Below, piece by piece: positions 1 through 6,856 of a DNA stretch of 9,569 nt. Numbering within the stretch: the stretch's first letter is position 1; every line of letters starts with the position of its first letter. The DNA lies in assembly GCA_019422485.1 (NCBI GenBank), contig JAHZDG010000037.1, forward strand, positions 12,873 through 22,441, written 5' to 3'. The notes under the pieces are model-generated. The model saw nothing but the letters and a program-made list of their open reading frames with translations, was not told the origin of the DNA and searched no databases. The position numbers and the translations under genes were made by a program. This DNA comes from Alistipes sp. (GTDB taxonomy: Bacteria > Bacteroidota > Bacteroidia > Bacteroidales > Rikenellaceae).

Positions 1-54
1 ACGCGACACACGCGACACACGCGACACACGCGACACACGCGACACACGCGACAC
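1..54. repeat. Tandem repeat, 9-bp unit, six copies
   Basis: Six uninterrupted identical copies of the 9-bp unit ACGCGACAC are seen, beginning at the first base, so the array may extend further left. The last unit runs into the left arm of the hairpin at 49-85, and its CGACAC core is the outer part of that arm. No open frame of note covers it. The array probably lies downstream of a gene outside the window and may have grown by replication slippage; that is inference. Confidence 0.9.
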
Positions 55-85
55 AGAAAACCGACATAGCCGGTTTTCTGTGTCG
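49..85 (+). terminator. Perfect 15-bp hairpin, probable terminator of an off-window gene
   Basis: The arms at 49-63 (CGACACAGAAAACCG) and 71-85 are exact reverse complements, with a 7-base loop (ACATAGC). After the right arm comes TTTCACGTTTT, a broken T tract, so the element fits a plus-strand intrinsic terminator better than a minus-strand one: beyond the left arm lies the GC-rich repeat with no T run. It would end a plus-strand gene lying left of the window, which cannot be seen. An RNA-stabilising 3' hairpin is the alternative. Confidence 0.6.
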
Positions 86-164
86 TTTCACGTTTTCCAT
101 ACAACACTTTAAACGACTCTCCCCCATTTATTTATTTTCCCGACAACTGTCAACCCTTCCTTTT

Positions 165-1241
165 ATGAAAAACCGTTTCCCGACCTCTCTGTATATCTGC
201 ATTACTTTCGGACTGTGTTTTCTTCTCTGCTTATCGGTTTCCCTCAACGCTCAATCTTACCGACAGGAGGCGGACTCCTTTTTACAAGCACTTCCCGAAG
301 GTTTACAAGACCAACAATGCGTCGCGATTCAAAAAGCCTGTCGGGGAGATGGAACTGACCTTCAAACCATCCGCTCCAGTCGAAACCGACCGACTCTGCT
401 GAACAAAAACGTCGAAATCACAGAAATTTCCCCCACGCTCAGGCTGTACCGTCCCCTTCAACGTACATCTCGTCCCCTGCCACTTCTGATCTATCTGCAC
501 GGAGGGGGATGGACCTTCGGCAGCATCCATAGTTGCGCCCGTTTCTGCAGCGAATTGGCCGCGACAGGAGAGGTAATGGTATTGGCCGTCGATTATCGTT
601 TAGCTCCCGAACATTCCTATCCGGACGGACTGAACGACTGCCTCGCTGCCTGGAAATGGGCCCGGGAAAAAGCCGTAGCATGGGGCAGCCTTCCCTCACT
701 GGTTTCCATCGGAGGAGACAGTGCAGGCGGAAATCTGGCTTTGGCCACCGTTTTACGGTTGACGGTCGACCAACAATCCCTGCCCCGTTCCATCGTTCTC
801 TTCTATCCGGTCGTATCAGCATGGAACGACCGCAGTTCCTCCTGGCAGGCCTATCAAAGAGGAGCTGGGCTCGACGGTTCCCTCATGGAGGCCTTCAACA
901 CCGCCTATTGCCAAGGGGTTGATCACGCCATCCAGGAAGACGCCCGACGGAATCCTTTCATCTCGCCCTCTGTGGCACCGGATTCACTGTTACAGAGTTT
1001 GCCGCGAACTTTGCTGGTCGCTGCAGAACGAGACATACTACGCGACCAAGGGAAAATGTTCTACCTTCGACTGAAAAAACTGAATGTAGAGATTGAACGC
1101 CAGGAGATTCCCGGCAGCGTCCACTTGTTTATCACGGTACCGGGACAGGAGAGTGCTTTTCGCCGCTCCATCGAATGGACTCGGAGCTTTTTACAAACCT
1201 TTTCATCCGAGCTCCCACCCTCAGCCAACAACGCCTTGTAA
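165..1241 (+). CDS. Secreted alpha/beta hydrolase, HSL-type esterase/lipase family
   Basis: A 358-residue protein that probably hydrolyses carboxyl esters; the natural substrate is unknown. Residues 1 to about 29 form a signal peptide: basic start, hydrophobic stretch, then SLNA before Gln30. This suggests export to the periplasm. The alpha/beta hydrolase fold-3 (hormone-sensitive lipase) core follows, with the oxyanion motif HGGGW at 112-116, DYRLAPEH at 143-150 and the nucleophile elbow GDSAGG at 184-189 (Ser186). Asp290 in AERDILRDQG and His320 in GSVHLF complete the triad by position. All key residues are present and the length is normal for the family plus a signal peptide. The ATG at 165 is directly followed by the signal peptide; there is no Shine-Dalgarno site, as is common in Bacteroidota. 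The gene stands alone, convergent with rlmH. A polysaccharide deacetylase-like esterase role is possible but not shown by the sequence. Confidence 0.88.
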   Translation: MKNRFPTSLYICITFGLCFLLCLSVSLNAQSYRQEADSFLQALPEGLQDQQCVAIQKACRGDGTDLQTIRSSRNRPTLLNKNVEITEISPTLRLYRPLQRTSRPLPLLIYLHGGGWTFGSIHSCARFCSELAATGEVMVLAVDYRLAPEHSYPDGLNDCLAAWKWAREKAVAWGSLPSLVSIGGDSAGGNLALATVLRLTVDQQSLPRSIVLFYPVVSAWNDRSSSWQAYQRGAGLDGSLMEAFNTAYCQGVDHAIQEDARRNPFISPSVAPDSLLQSLPRTLLVAAERDILRDQGKMFYLRLKKLNVEIERQEIPGSVHLFITVPGQESAFRRSIEWTRSFLQTFSSELPPSANNAL

Positions 1242-1301
1242 GGAAGAACAGCCTCCCCACCTGACAGGAAGAGAGGACAGAACAATATGACAAGCGACAA
1301 T

Positions 1302-1324
1302 TTCAGGGAGCAGGTCTCCCTGAA
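1302..1324. terminator. 9-bp hairpin between convergent genes, possible terminator
   Basis: TTCAGGGAG (1302-1310) and CTCCCTGAA (1316-1324) are perfect inverted repeats around a 5-base loop. The element lies 60 bases past the hydrolase stop and 54 bases past the rlmH stop on the other strand, where a shared terminator would be expected. Neither side has a true T run, so it is a weak intrinsic terminator at best. Confidence 0.4.
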
Positions 1325-1377
1325 TAGATGCGTAATTTATAGACCCGATTTTTCAGACGCAGGCTTTGCCTCGTGCC

Positions 1378-1851
1378 TCATTCATGATGATAAGGCTCGT
1401 TACGAATGATCGTAAAGGCCCGATAGAGCTGTTCGGCAAACAAAACTCGCACGATCTGATGCGAAAACGTCATGCGGGAGAGCGAAAGCAACTCATTGGC
1501 CCGGTTATACACCGCCTTGGAAAACCCATAGGGTCCCCCGATGACAAAACAGAGTCGTTTCACCCCGGAATTCATCCGTTTCTGCATCCAGTCAGCAAAT
1601 TCCATCGATCGCATCTCCTTGCCCTTTTCATCCAGCAACACCAACCAGTCCCCTTCGGAAAGTTGTTTGAGGATCAGTTCGCCCTCCTGACGTTTTTGGG
1701 TGTCGGCCGAAAGGGTCCGGCGATTCTTGGGATCGGGCAATACGGTCCACGTCACCTTCGCATAAAAATTCAGGCGACGCAAATAATCCCCCAACAAAGC
1801 CTCCACCTGAGACGAGTCGGTCTTTCCTATGGCCAGAATATCGATATTCAT
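1378..1851 (-). CDS. rlmH: 23S rRNA (pseudouridine1915-N3)-methyltransferase RlmH
   Basis: A cytoplasmic SPOUT-class methyltransferase of 157 residues, the normal RlmH length. RlmH transfers a methyl group from S-adenosylmethionine to N3 of pseudouridine 1915 in helix 69 of 23S rRNA, on assembled ribosomes. The family signature is clear: MNIDILAIGK at the N-terminus, FVIGGPYGFS at 102-111 (the SAM-binding glycine loop of the trefoil knot), then LSLSRMTFSHQIVRVLFAEQ and LYRAFTIIRNEPYHHE to the C-terminus, very close to the known bacterial proteins (LVRVLxAExLYRA, HPYHxE). The start ATG (1851-1849) shares its A with the TGA stop of the upstream GH2-like gene (TGATG), so translation is probably coupled and both sit on one transcript. 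No separate promoter was seen, although one inside the upstream gene cannot be excluded. Confidence 0.97.
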   Translation of the reverse strand: MNIDILAIGKTDSSQVEALLGDYLRRLNFYAKVTWTVLPDPKNRRTLSADTQKRQEGELILKQLSEGDWLVLLDEKGKEMRSMEFADWMQKRMNSGVKRLCFVIGGPYGFSKAVYNRANELLSLSRMTFSHQIVRVLFAEQLYRAFTIIRNEPYHHE

Positions 1852-3437
1852 CAGCGACGACGAGAACTGCGTTGAGCCGAGGTTTTCTTCGGCGGATCGG
1901 ACACCAGGAACGAACGCGCATCGCGCGCATCCGGAAAGACGACATCACAGTTCCATTCGCCCTGTGCATCCCGGTAGGTCACCGGATGGATGCTGTCATG
2001 CGCCTTCAACCACTGATAAGTCTTATAGAAATTGTAACCGTTGCCACTTTCACCGCCCATCGAAATGGCCAGCACCGAAGTATAGCCTTTGCTACGCCCC
2101 TGCATCTGGGAGGCACGATCGATAAAAGCCGGCAAAAAGGCCCGGTCATTGGCCAACGACCCGCCGACATTCCGGTCATCTTTGCGATACCCCGGGTTAT
2201 TATTGGCCTGATCGATGACATAAAAACCGATCCGATCACACAATTCATAGAAATAGCGAGGCTGCGGATAGCTGACACAAATCGTATTCACCCCATGGGC
2301 CTTGAGACGTTTCAACTGTTGAGCGGTGGTCTCTTCGTCCCGTGCCGCATCGTAATTGACCGCCGAAAGTTGAACCGGTTTTCCGTTGGCATACAACTTG
2401 CCCTCCTTGACCTCCGTCCGATTGAAACCCACTTTGAACGGGATGTATTCCGTAATTCGTCCGTCCCGACGGGTGTAGAGCATCACCGAATAGAGATCGG
2501 GGGTTTCGGGCGACCACATCTTGCGGGAACTGGGATAGATATACTCCTTGCAGATGATCGTATCGTAACCCTGCCCCGGAACATCGAGCTCCTGCAGGTT
2601 ATAGGTCAATAATTTTCCTCCGTTGGGGGCATAAATATCATACCCCAACGTAATCTTCTCGTCACTGCGATAGCTGTTGGACATCACGGCCGTAATCCAC
2701 ATAATTCCATTCCGTCCCTCTTCATCGAGCTGAGTGGTAATCACAAAATCGTGGATACACAACTTGGGCTGCGAATAGACATAGACCTTTCCCAACGAGC
2801 CCGGCTCGAGCGACGGGATCAGGGTTTCCATCCAGTTTCCGACCGAATAACCGTATACTTCTATACCGATGGCATTCAGTCCGTCGGTCAAGGCCGGCGA
2901 GATATTATACTCGGCCGGAGTCCGGGTATCGTTGCTGTACCCCACACGCACCCCGTTCACATACAGGGAATAGGCACTGCTCATCCCTTCAATATGCAGG
3001 TAAACGTCCCGGTCCAGCCACAAATAGGGCACATTGATCTCGGCCCGATACTGCGCCAAAGGAATCAACGAAGGCAAAGCCGGTGGAGTCAGTGAAGCCA
3101 AGGGCGACACGCCTTCATAAGGGACCACATTGGGCACCGTCGTTTCGCCCCACGAAGCCACCGAAAAACGAGGCCGGTAAAAACCCGGCTCTCCTCCTTC
3201 CGCCGTGTTCGATTGCAGCACACGCCATTTCCCCTCCAGCGGCAAATAGTGGTCGTTTTCGACCAGGTTGCGCTGTTCGGCATGTTCCCGATTCACATAG
3301 CTGATAAACTCTTGACGAGGTTTCGCTTTCCCGAACGACGCATAGGAAGGATCGGCCCAGATTTCGGGAGCATCCTGAGCCGCCAGAGCATATAGTGAAA
3401 AAGTGAAAATCGACAGAAAAAAGATTCGCTTACGCAT
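1851..3437 (-). CDS. Secreted GH2 / beta-galactosidase-like protein, probably catalytically degenerate
   Basis: A 528-residue protein with a signal peptide at 1 to about 20 (MRKRIFFLSIF...ALAA before Gln21). The layout is that of LacZ-type GH2. A jelly-roll sugar-binding domain spans about 65-225 (LEGKWRV; VYLHIEGMSSAYSLYVNG; VGYSNDTRTPAEYNI). An immunoglobulin-like domain spans about 226-340 (MWSPETPDLYSV at 307-318). A TIM-barrel start follows from about 345 (LYANGKPVQLSAVNYD; YELCDRIGFYVIDQAN at 397-412; ISMGGESGNG at 458-467). Full GH2 beta-galactosidases are about 800-1,050 residues; this one stops about 65 residues after the putative acid/base Glu463, before the nucleophile. Other catalytic and metal-binding positions are changed (see findings). 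It ends in a basic tail (KKTSAQRSSRRR). The start at 3437 is chosen because the signal peptide begins there; the same frame is open upstream to 3632, but that part crosses the promoter region. It probably acts as a binding protein or is a decayed enzyme; this is inference. Confidence 0.82.
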   Translation of the reverse strand: MRKRIFFLSIFTFSLYALAAQDAPEIWADPSYASFGKAKPRQEFISYVNREHAEQRNLVENDHYLPLEGKWRVLQSNTAEGGEPGFYRPRFSVASWGETTVPNVVPYEGVSPLASLTPPALPSLIPLAQYRAEINVPYLWLDRDVYLHIEGMSSAYSLYVNGVRVGYSNDTRTPAEYNISPALTDGLNAIGIEVYGYSVGNWMETLIPSLEPGSLGKVYVYSQPKLCIHDFVITTQLDEEGRNGIMWITAVMSNSYRSDEKITLGYDIYAPNGGKLLTYNLQELDVPGQGYDTIICKEYIYPSSRKMWSPETPDLYSVMLYTRRDGRITEYIPFKVGFNRTEVKEGKLYANGKPVQLSAVNYDAARDEETTAQQLKRLKAHGVNTICVSYPQPRYFYELCDRIGFYVIDQANNNPGYRKDDRNVGGSLANDRAFLPAFIDRASQMQGRSKGYTSVLAISMGGESGNGYNFYKTYQWLKAHDSIHPVTYRDAQGEWNCDVVFPDARDARSFLVSDPPKKTSAQRSSRRR

Positions 3438-3513
3438 ACCACTTCGACATTTAATTTCAGACGTTCCGATTTCCCCGGACGAAGGGTCCCCAAAACCGTC
3501 TCCAATAAACACA

Positions 3514-3545
3514 CAAAAATCCTTTTTTTTTGTCAATTTCCCAAA
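3514..3545 (-). promoter_or_regulatory. Candidate Bacteroidota-type promoter for the GH2-like/rlmH transcript
   Basis: Read on the minus strand, TTTG (3545-3542) is followed after 20 bases by GATTTTTG (3521-3514), one mismatch from the Bacteroidota -7 element TAnnTTTG. The usual spacing is about 19-21 bases. Transcription would begin near 3508, leaving a leader of about 70 bases before the ATG at 3437. The spacer contains a run of nine A residues. Confidence 0.5.
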
Positions 3546-3616
3546 TTCCGATCCCTTCATTCTTCCGGTCTTCCCAAAGAGCGTATTATTTTCTGTGCAA
3601 ACAAATTCCATCAAAA

Positions 3617-3650
3617 TTGTCAGAGATTTCACAAAAAATGATTATCTTTC
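3617..3650 (+). promoter_or_regulatory. Weak candidate promoter for the 3671 gene
   Basis: TATCTTTC at 3643-3650 is one base from the TAnnTTTG element, and TTG at 3617-3619 could be the -33 element. The spacing of 23 bases is longer than usual. The region is A/T-rich and directly upstream of the gene at 3671, so the position is sensible, but the match is only suggestive. Confidence 0.3.
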
Positions 3651-3670
3651 TTTTTTAAGAACCTACGTTT

Positions 3671-4492
3671 ATGAGGAAGACATCGCATTTATTACTGACA
3701 CTCATGCTGATGTGCTGCACATCGCTGTATGCTCAGGTTCAGGACACCACCAAACCCGGATGGCTGCAAAGACGGGAAGCGCGGGAAGATGCGCAATGGC
3801 AAAAACAACAAGAACGGATGTACGAAAAAGCCGTCAAAGATGCCCAGGATATCACCGCTCACGAAATGGTAAACGATTTATGGGGCGTTAACGATCCTCA
3901 GGTAACCCGTTCGACCGATTCAATGGTACTGGTACTGATCCCTCTACCCGAAAGCCAAATCAATCAGTGGACCGGATCGGCCGAAAAAAATGCCCCTGCA
4001 AGCCTGGAACCCCAGAAAATGTGGTGGGTCAGCCTCGATCCGCAACTGAGTGCCTTTCTGCAAAACGAACCCATCATGGATTCGGCCTCGTTAGTGGTCA
4101 GCGTCAAACAACTGCTCGGACTGCCACCCCAAAGCGACTATTCGTATATAGCCGCTTTCTGGGTCTCTCCCAAGAATCTGTTCCGCCCCACTCCCGACCC
4201 AGATCCGACCATTCACTATTCAAGCGTAACGTTCCCCGACCAGGTGGACCCCGCCCATAAATCCTGGATCGAACAATACCGCAAAGAGGCCTACACCTCA
4301 CAGCCGCCCATTGCCTGGACTCAGCTGGGGTATGCCTATGACTGGGGCAATCCGGTTCGTCCGGTCGGCGTAAGTCAATTCGTGGTCAAGAGCAATGCTC
4401 CGATCCGCGTGGTTTCCATTTCGTCGCTTTGGTATTGGTACAACCAACAGGTGAATACCAACCTGACTTTCCCCATTCAAGTTATCGAATAG
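3671..4492 (+). CDS. Secreted protein of unknown function
   Basis: I do not recognise this 273-residue protein. Residues 1 to about 21 form a signal peptide (MRKTSHLLLTLMLMCC...LYA before Gln22). The paired cysteines at 15-16 do not form a proper lipobox, so a soluble periplasmic or secreted protein is more likely than a lipoprotein. Residues about 31-60 are highly charged and probably helical (WLQRREAREDAQWQKQQERMYEKA). The rest is rich in aromatic residues and proline: MWWVSLDP at 117-124, a segment ending FWVSPKNLFRPTPDPDP at 163-179, AWTQLGYAYDWGNP at 215-228, and SLWYWYN at 252-258. No further membrane segment, no recognisable catalytic motif and no cysteine pair in the mature part are seen. 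It is transcribed away from the GH2-like gene and ends 59 bases before rfbA, with no convincing terminator between, so read-through into the rhamnose genes is possible. Confidence refers to it being a real gene. Confidence 0.85.
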   Translation: MRKTSHLLLTLMLMCCTSLYAQVQDTTKPGWLQRREAREDAQWQKQQERMYEKAVKDAQDITAHEMVNDLWGVNDPQVTRSTDSMVLVLIPLPESQINQWTGSAEKNAPASLEPQKMWWVSLDPQLSAFLQNEPIMDSASLVVSVKQLLGLPPQSDYSYIAAFWVSPKNLFRPTPDPDPTIHYSSVTFPDQVDPAHKSWIEQYRKEAYTSQPPIAWTQLGYAYDWGNPVRPVGVSQFVVKSNAPIRVVSISSLWYWYNQQVNTNLTFPIQVIE

Positions 4493-4551
4493 CCCCCCCT
4501 TTCATTGAATCTTTTCAAACAGACACAACACCAACAATCTCTTCAAATTTT

Positions 4552-5418
4552 ATGAAAGGCATTGTATTGGCCGGCGGAAGCGGCACTCGTTTATATCCTA
4601 TCACCAAAGGTATATCCAAGCAATTGCTGCCCATTTATGATAAACCTATGATCTATTATCCGATCTCCGTATTAATGTTAGCGGGAATTCGAGAAATTCT
4701 GATCATCTCCACACCGACTGATCTTCCGTTATTCAAGCGTCTGCTTGGAGACGGATCTCAATGGGGCGTTCAATTCGAATATGCAGAACAACCTTCACCC
4801 GACGGTTTGGCTCAAGCCTTTCTGATCGGTGCTGACTTCATCGGGACAGAAAGTGTATGTTTGGTGTTGGGAGATAATATCTTTTATGGTCAAAGTTTCA
4901 CACGAATGTTGAAACAATCTGTACAGCGGGCCGAACAAGAAGCTCGAGCTACCGTATTTGGATATTATGTCAACGACCCGGAACGTTACGGAGTAATCGA
5001 ATTTGATACGCAAGGTCATGCCCTCAGCATCGAAGAAAAACCCACTAGTCCCAAATCAAACTATGCTGTAGTTGGACTCTATTTTTACCCGAATCAAGTT
5101 GTTAAAGTCGCCAGCGAGATCAAACCCTCTGCCAGAGGCGAACTAGAAATCACGACAGTAAACCAACGTTTTTTGGAAGCAGAGATTCTTGACGTAGAAC
5201 TTTTGGGACGTGGTTTTGCCTGGCTGGATACAGGAACCCACGATTCATTAAGCGAGGCCAGCACTTTCATTGAAACCATCGAAAAACGACAAGGTTTAAA
5301 AGTGGCATGTTTGGAAGAAATTGCCTTCCGCCAAGGATGGATTGATCGGGAACAAGTACACACCTTAGCCCAACCCATGATTAAAAATGGATATGGACAA
5401 TACCTAAGCAAATTGTAA
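4552..5418 (+). CDS. rfbA: Glucose-1-phosphate thymidylyltransferase RfbA (RmlA)
   Basis: This cytoplasmic enzyme makes dTDP-glucose and pyrophosphate from glucose-1-phosphate and dTTP, the first step to dTDP-L-rhamnose. At 288 residues it has the usual length. The nucleotidyltransferase signature lies at the N-terminus (LAGGSGTRLYPIT at 6-18, KQLLPIYDKPMIYYP at 23-37). LGDNIFYG at 106-113 carries the metal-binding aspartate, followed by EEKP at 161-164, NYAVVGLYFY at 170-179 and FAWLDTGTHDSL at 222-233. The start at 4552 is chosen because the family begins exactly with MKGIVLAGG; an in-frame ATG at 4429 lies inside the preceding gene and would add 41 unrelated residues. The A/T-rich leader has no Shine-Dalgarno site. 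It is the first gene of a four-gene cassette, with rfbC 6 bases downstream. dTDP-rhamnose feedback inhibition is known for the family. Confidence 0.97.
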   Translation: MKGIVLAGGSGTRLYPITKGISKQLLPIYDKPMIYYPISVLMLAGIREILIISTPTDLPLFKRLLGDGSQWGVQFEYAEQPSPDGLAQAFLIGADFIGTESVCLVLGDNIFYGQSFTRMLKQSVQRAEQEARATVFGYYVNDPERYGVIEFDTQGHALSIEEKPTSPKSNYAVVGLYFYPNQVVKVASEIKPSARGELEITTVNQRFLEAEILDVELLGRGFAWLDTGTHDSLSEASTFIETIEKRQGLKVACLEEIAFRQGWIDREQVHTLAQPMIKNGYGQYLSKL

Positions 5419-5424
5419 TACTTT

Positions 5425-5991
5425 ATGAAAGTTATTGAAACCTCTATCAATGGTGTATATATCATAGAACCTAAAATTTGGGGAGACGAACGAGGTTATT
5501 TTTTTGAAAGTTATTCACAACGAGACTTCGCCGCACAAGTCTGCGACACGACGTTTGTACAAGACAACCAATCCAAATCATGTTACGGCGTTCTTCGAGG
5601 ATTGCATTACCAATTGCCTCCATTCAGCCAAAGCAAACTGGTTCGAGTAGTCAGTGGACGTGTATTGGACGTTGCTGTCGATATTCGTAAAGGTTCTCCC
5701 ACGTTCGGGAAACATGTCAGCGTAGAATTAAGCGGCGAAAATCAACAACAATTTTTTATTCCCCGAGGATTTGCTCACGGTTTTGTCGTATTAAGTAAAG
5801 AAGCTGTATTTCAGTACAAATGTGATAATTTTTATGCCCCTCAATGCGAAGGTGCAATCGCGTTTGATGATCCAGCCCTCGGCATCGATTGGAAAATTCC
5901 GGCCGAACAACTGATTCTATCAGAAAAAGATCTACACCATCCTCGACTGGCAGACGCACCGCTGTTCGATTATCACACTAAACTCTATTGA
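5425..5991 (+). CDS. rfbC: dTDP-4-dehydrorhamnose 3,5-epimerase RfbC (RmlC)
   Basis: This cupin-fold enzyme inverts C3 and C5 of dTDP-4-keto-6-deoxyglucose to give dTDP-4-keto-L-rhamnose, the third step of the pathway. The length of 188 residues is typical. Family motifs appear in order: DERGYFFESYS at 21-31, FVQDNQSKS at 44-52, GVLRGLHYQLPP at 55-66 (His61 is the expected catalytic base), KLVRVVSGRVLDVAVDIRKGSPTFG at 71-95, FFIPRGFAHGFVVL at 110-123, and YKCDNFYAP at 131-139 with GAIAFDDPALGIDW at 143-156. It follows rfbA after 6 bases and precedes rfbD by 4, so all are surely one transcript. The gene is strikingly A/T-rich in places: 19 of 60 G+C at 5461-5520 by hand count. Confidence 0.97.
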   Translation: MKVIETSINGVYIIEPKIWGDERGYFFESYSQRDFAAQVCDTTFVQDNQSKSCYGVLRGLHYQLPPFSQSKLVRVVSGRVLDVAVDIRKGSPTFGKHVSVELSGENQQQFFIPRGFAHGFVVLSKEAVFQYKCDNFYAPQCEGAIAFDDPALGIDWKIPAEQLILSEKDLHHPRLADAPLFDYHTKLY

Positions 5992-5995
5992 TGCC

Positions 5996-6856
5996 ATGCA
6001 CATATTAGTCACGGGAGCGAACGGACAACTCGGACGATCTTTACAAAAGATAGCAAATACATACCCTCAACATACTTTCGTTTATACAGACCTGCCGGAA
6101 ACGGACATCACCGATGCATCCGGTTTGGAAACACTGATTAGAACTCACCAGATCGATCTGATCATCAACTGTGCTGCATATACTGCTGTGGATCGGGCGG
6201 AAAGCGAACCGGAACTGGCTCACAAAATCAACTGTGAAGGACCTCGTACCTTAGCTCTACTTTCGCAAAAACACGATCTAAAATTGATTCATGTCTCTAC
6301 CGATTACGTTTTCGATGGAGAAAGTTGCCATCCCCTCAAAGAAGACCAAACCACATCTCCCATAGGAGTATACGGAGTCACCAAACTAGCTGGTGAACAA
6401 GAGATAGAAGCAAGCGGATGTAAAGCAGCCATTGTACGAACAGCCTGGCTGTATAGCGAATTCGGTAATAATTTTGTCAAAACCATGCTGAGAGTCGGTC
6501 AACAACGAGATTGCCTCAATGTCGTGTACGATCAAATCGGGACGCCCACATATGCTCCAGATCTGGCAGCCGCACTGATGCTGATTGCCGAACGGGGAAT
6601 CAACGATTTTCAAATTTATCATTTCAGCGGAGAAGGCGTTATTTCATGGTATGATTTTGCTCAAACGATTTTCGAATTGACCGGCATGTCCACTCATGTC
6701 AACGCCATCGAATCATGGCAATATCCATCGGCCGCAAAACGTCCTGCATACAGTGTACTTGCCAAAGATAAAATCAAACAACTCGGAGCTATCGTTCCCT
6801 ATTGGAGAGATTCTCTGAAAATTTGCCTCGAAGCCCTCAAACAGAACTCATTATGA
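5996..6856 (+). CDS. rfbD: dTDP-4-dehydrorhamnose reductase RfbD (RmlD)
   Basis: This short-chain dehydrogenase-type enzyme reduces dTDP-4-keto-L-rhamnose to dTDP-L-rhamnose with NAD(P)H, the last step of the pathway. The length of 286 residues is normal. The Rossmann motif GANGQLG is at 7-13, NCAAYTAVDRAE at 58-69 and STDYVFDG at 101-108. The catalytic pair is Tyr126/Lys130 in YGVTK, followed by RTAWLYSEFGNNFV at 148-161 and the substrate-binding part PSAAKRPAYSVL at 244-255. The ATG at 5996 was chosen because MHILVTGANGQLG is the family's N-terminus; an out-of-frame ATG at 5991 overlaps the rfbC stop. It overlaps rfbB by 4 bases (ATGA). Confidence 0.97.
   Translation: MHILVTGANGQLGRSLQKIANTYPQHTFVYTDLPETDITDASGLETLIRTHQIDLIINCAAYTAVDRAESEPELAHKINCEGPRTLALLSQKHDLKLIHVSTDYVFDGESCHPLKEDQTTSPIGVYGVTKLAGEQEIEASGCKAAIVRTAWLYSEFGNNFVKTMLRVGQQRDCLNVVYDQIGTPTYAPDLAAALMLIAERGINDFQIYHFSGEGVISWYDFAQTIFELTGMSTHVNAIESWQYPSAAKRPAYSVLAKDKIKQLGAIVPYWRDSLKICLEALKQNSL

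Noticed and set aside
108..140. Possible promoter for the 165 gene (TATTTTCC near 133-140)
   Set aside because: It matches TAnnTTTG poorly in the last two bases and lacks a convincing -33 element.
1357..1376. Short hairpin AGGC-TTT-GCCT just after rlmH
   Set aside because: Only four central pairs plus an imperfect outer stem, and no T tract on the correct side, so it is not supported as a terminator.
1366..1875. Plus-strand open frame of 169 codons opposite rlmH
   Set aside because: It is antisense to a well-recognised gene, and its composition is that of a reverse-complement shadow.
1872..2612. Plus-strand open frame of 246 codons opposite the GH2-like gene
   Set aside because: Long, but it is antisense to a gene with clear domain motifs, has no recognisable family or signal, and is explained by the high G+C there.
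3438..3632. Upstream extension of the GH2-like frame by 65 codons
   Set aside because: It places non-signal sequence before a clear signal peptide at 3437 and overlaps the promoter candidate; it has no family resemblance.
4505..4519. Possible terminator between the 3671 gene and rfbA (TTGAA/TTCAA)
   Set aside because: Five A/T-rich pairs without a following T run; too weak to call.
4429..4551. Upstream start for rfbA
   Set aside because: It overlaps the end of the preceding gene and adds 41 residues before the canonical MKGIVLAGG start of the family.
6802..6852. Upstream start for rfbB
   Set aside because: It lies inside rfbD; the ATGA overlap start at 6853 gives the exact family N-terminus.
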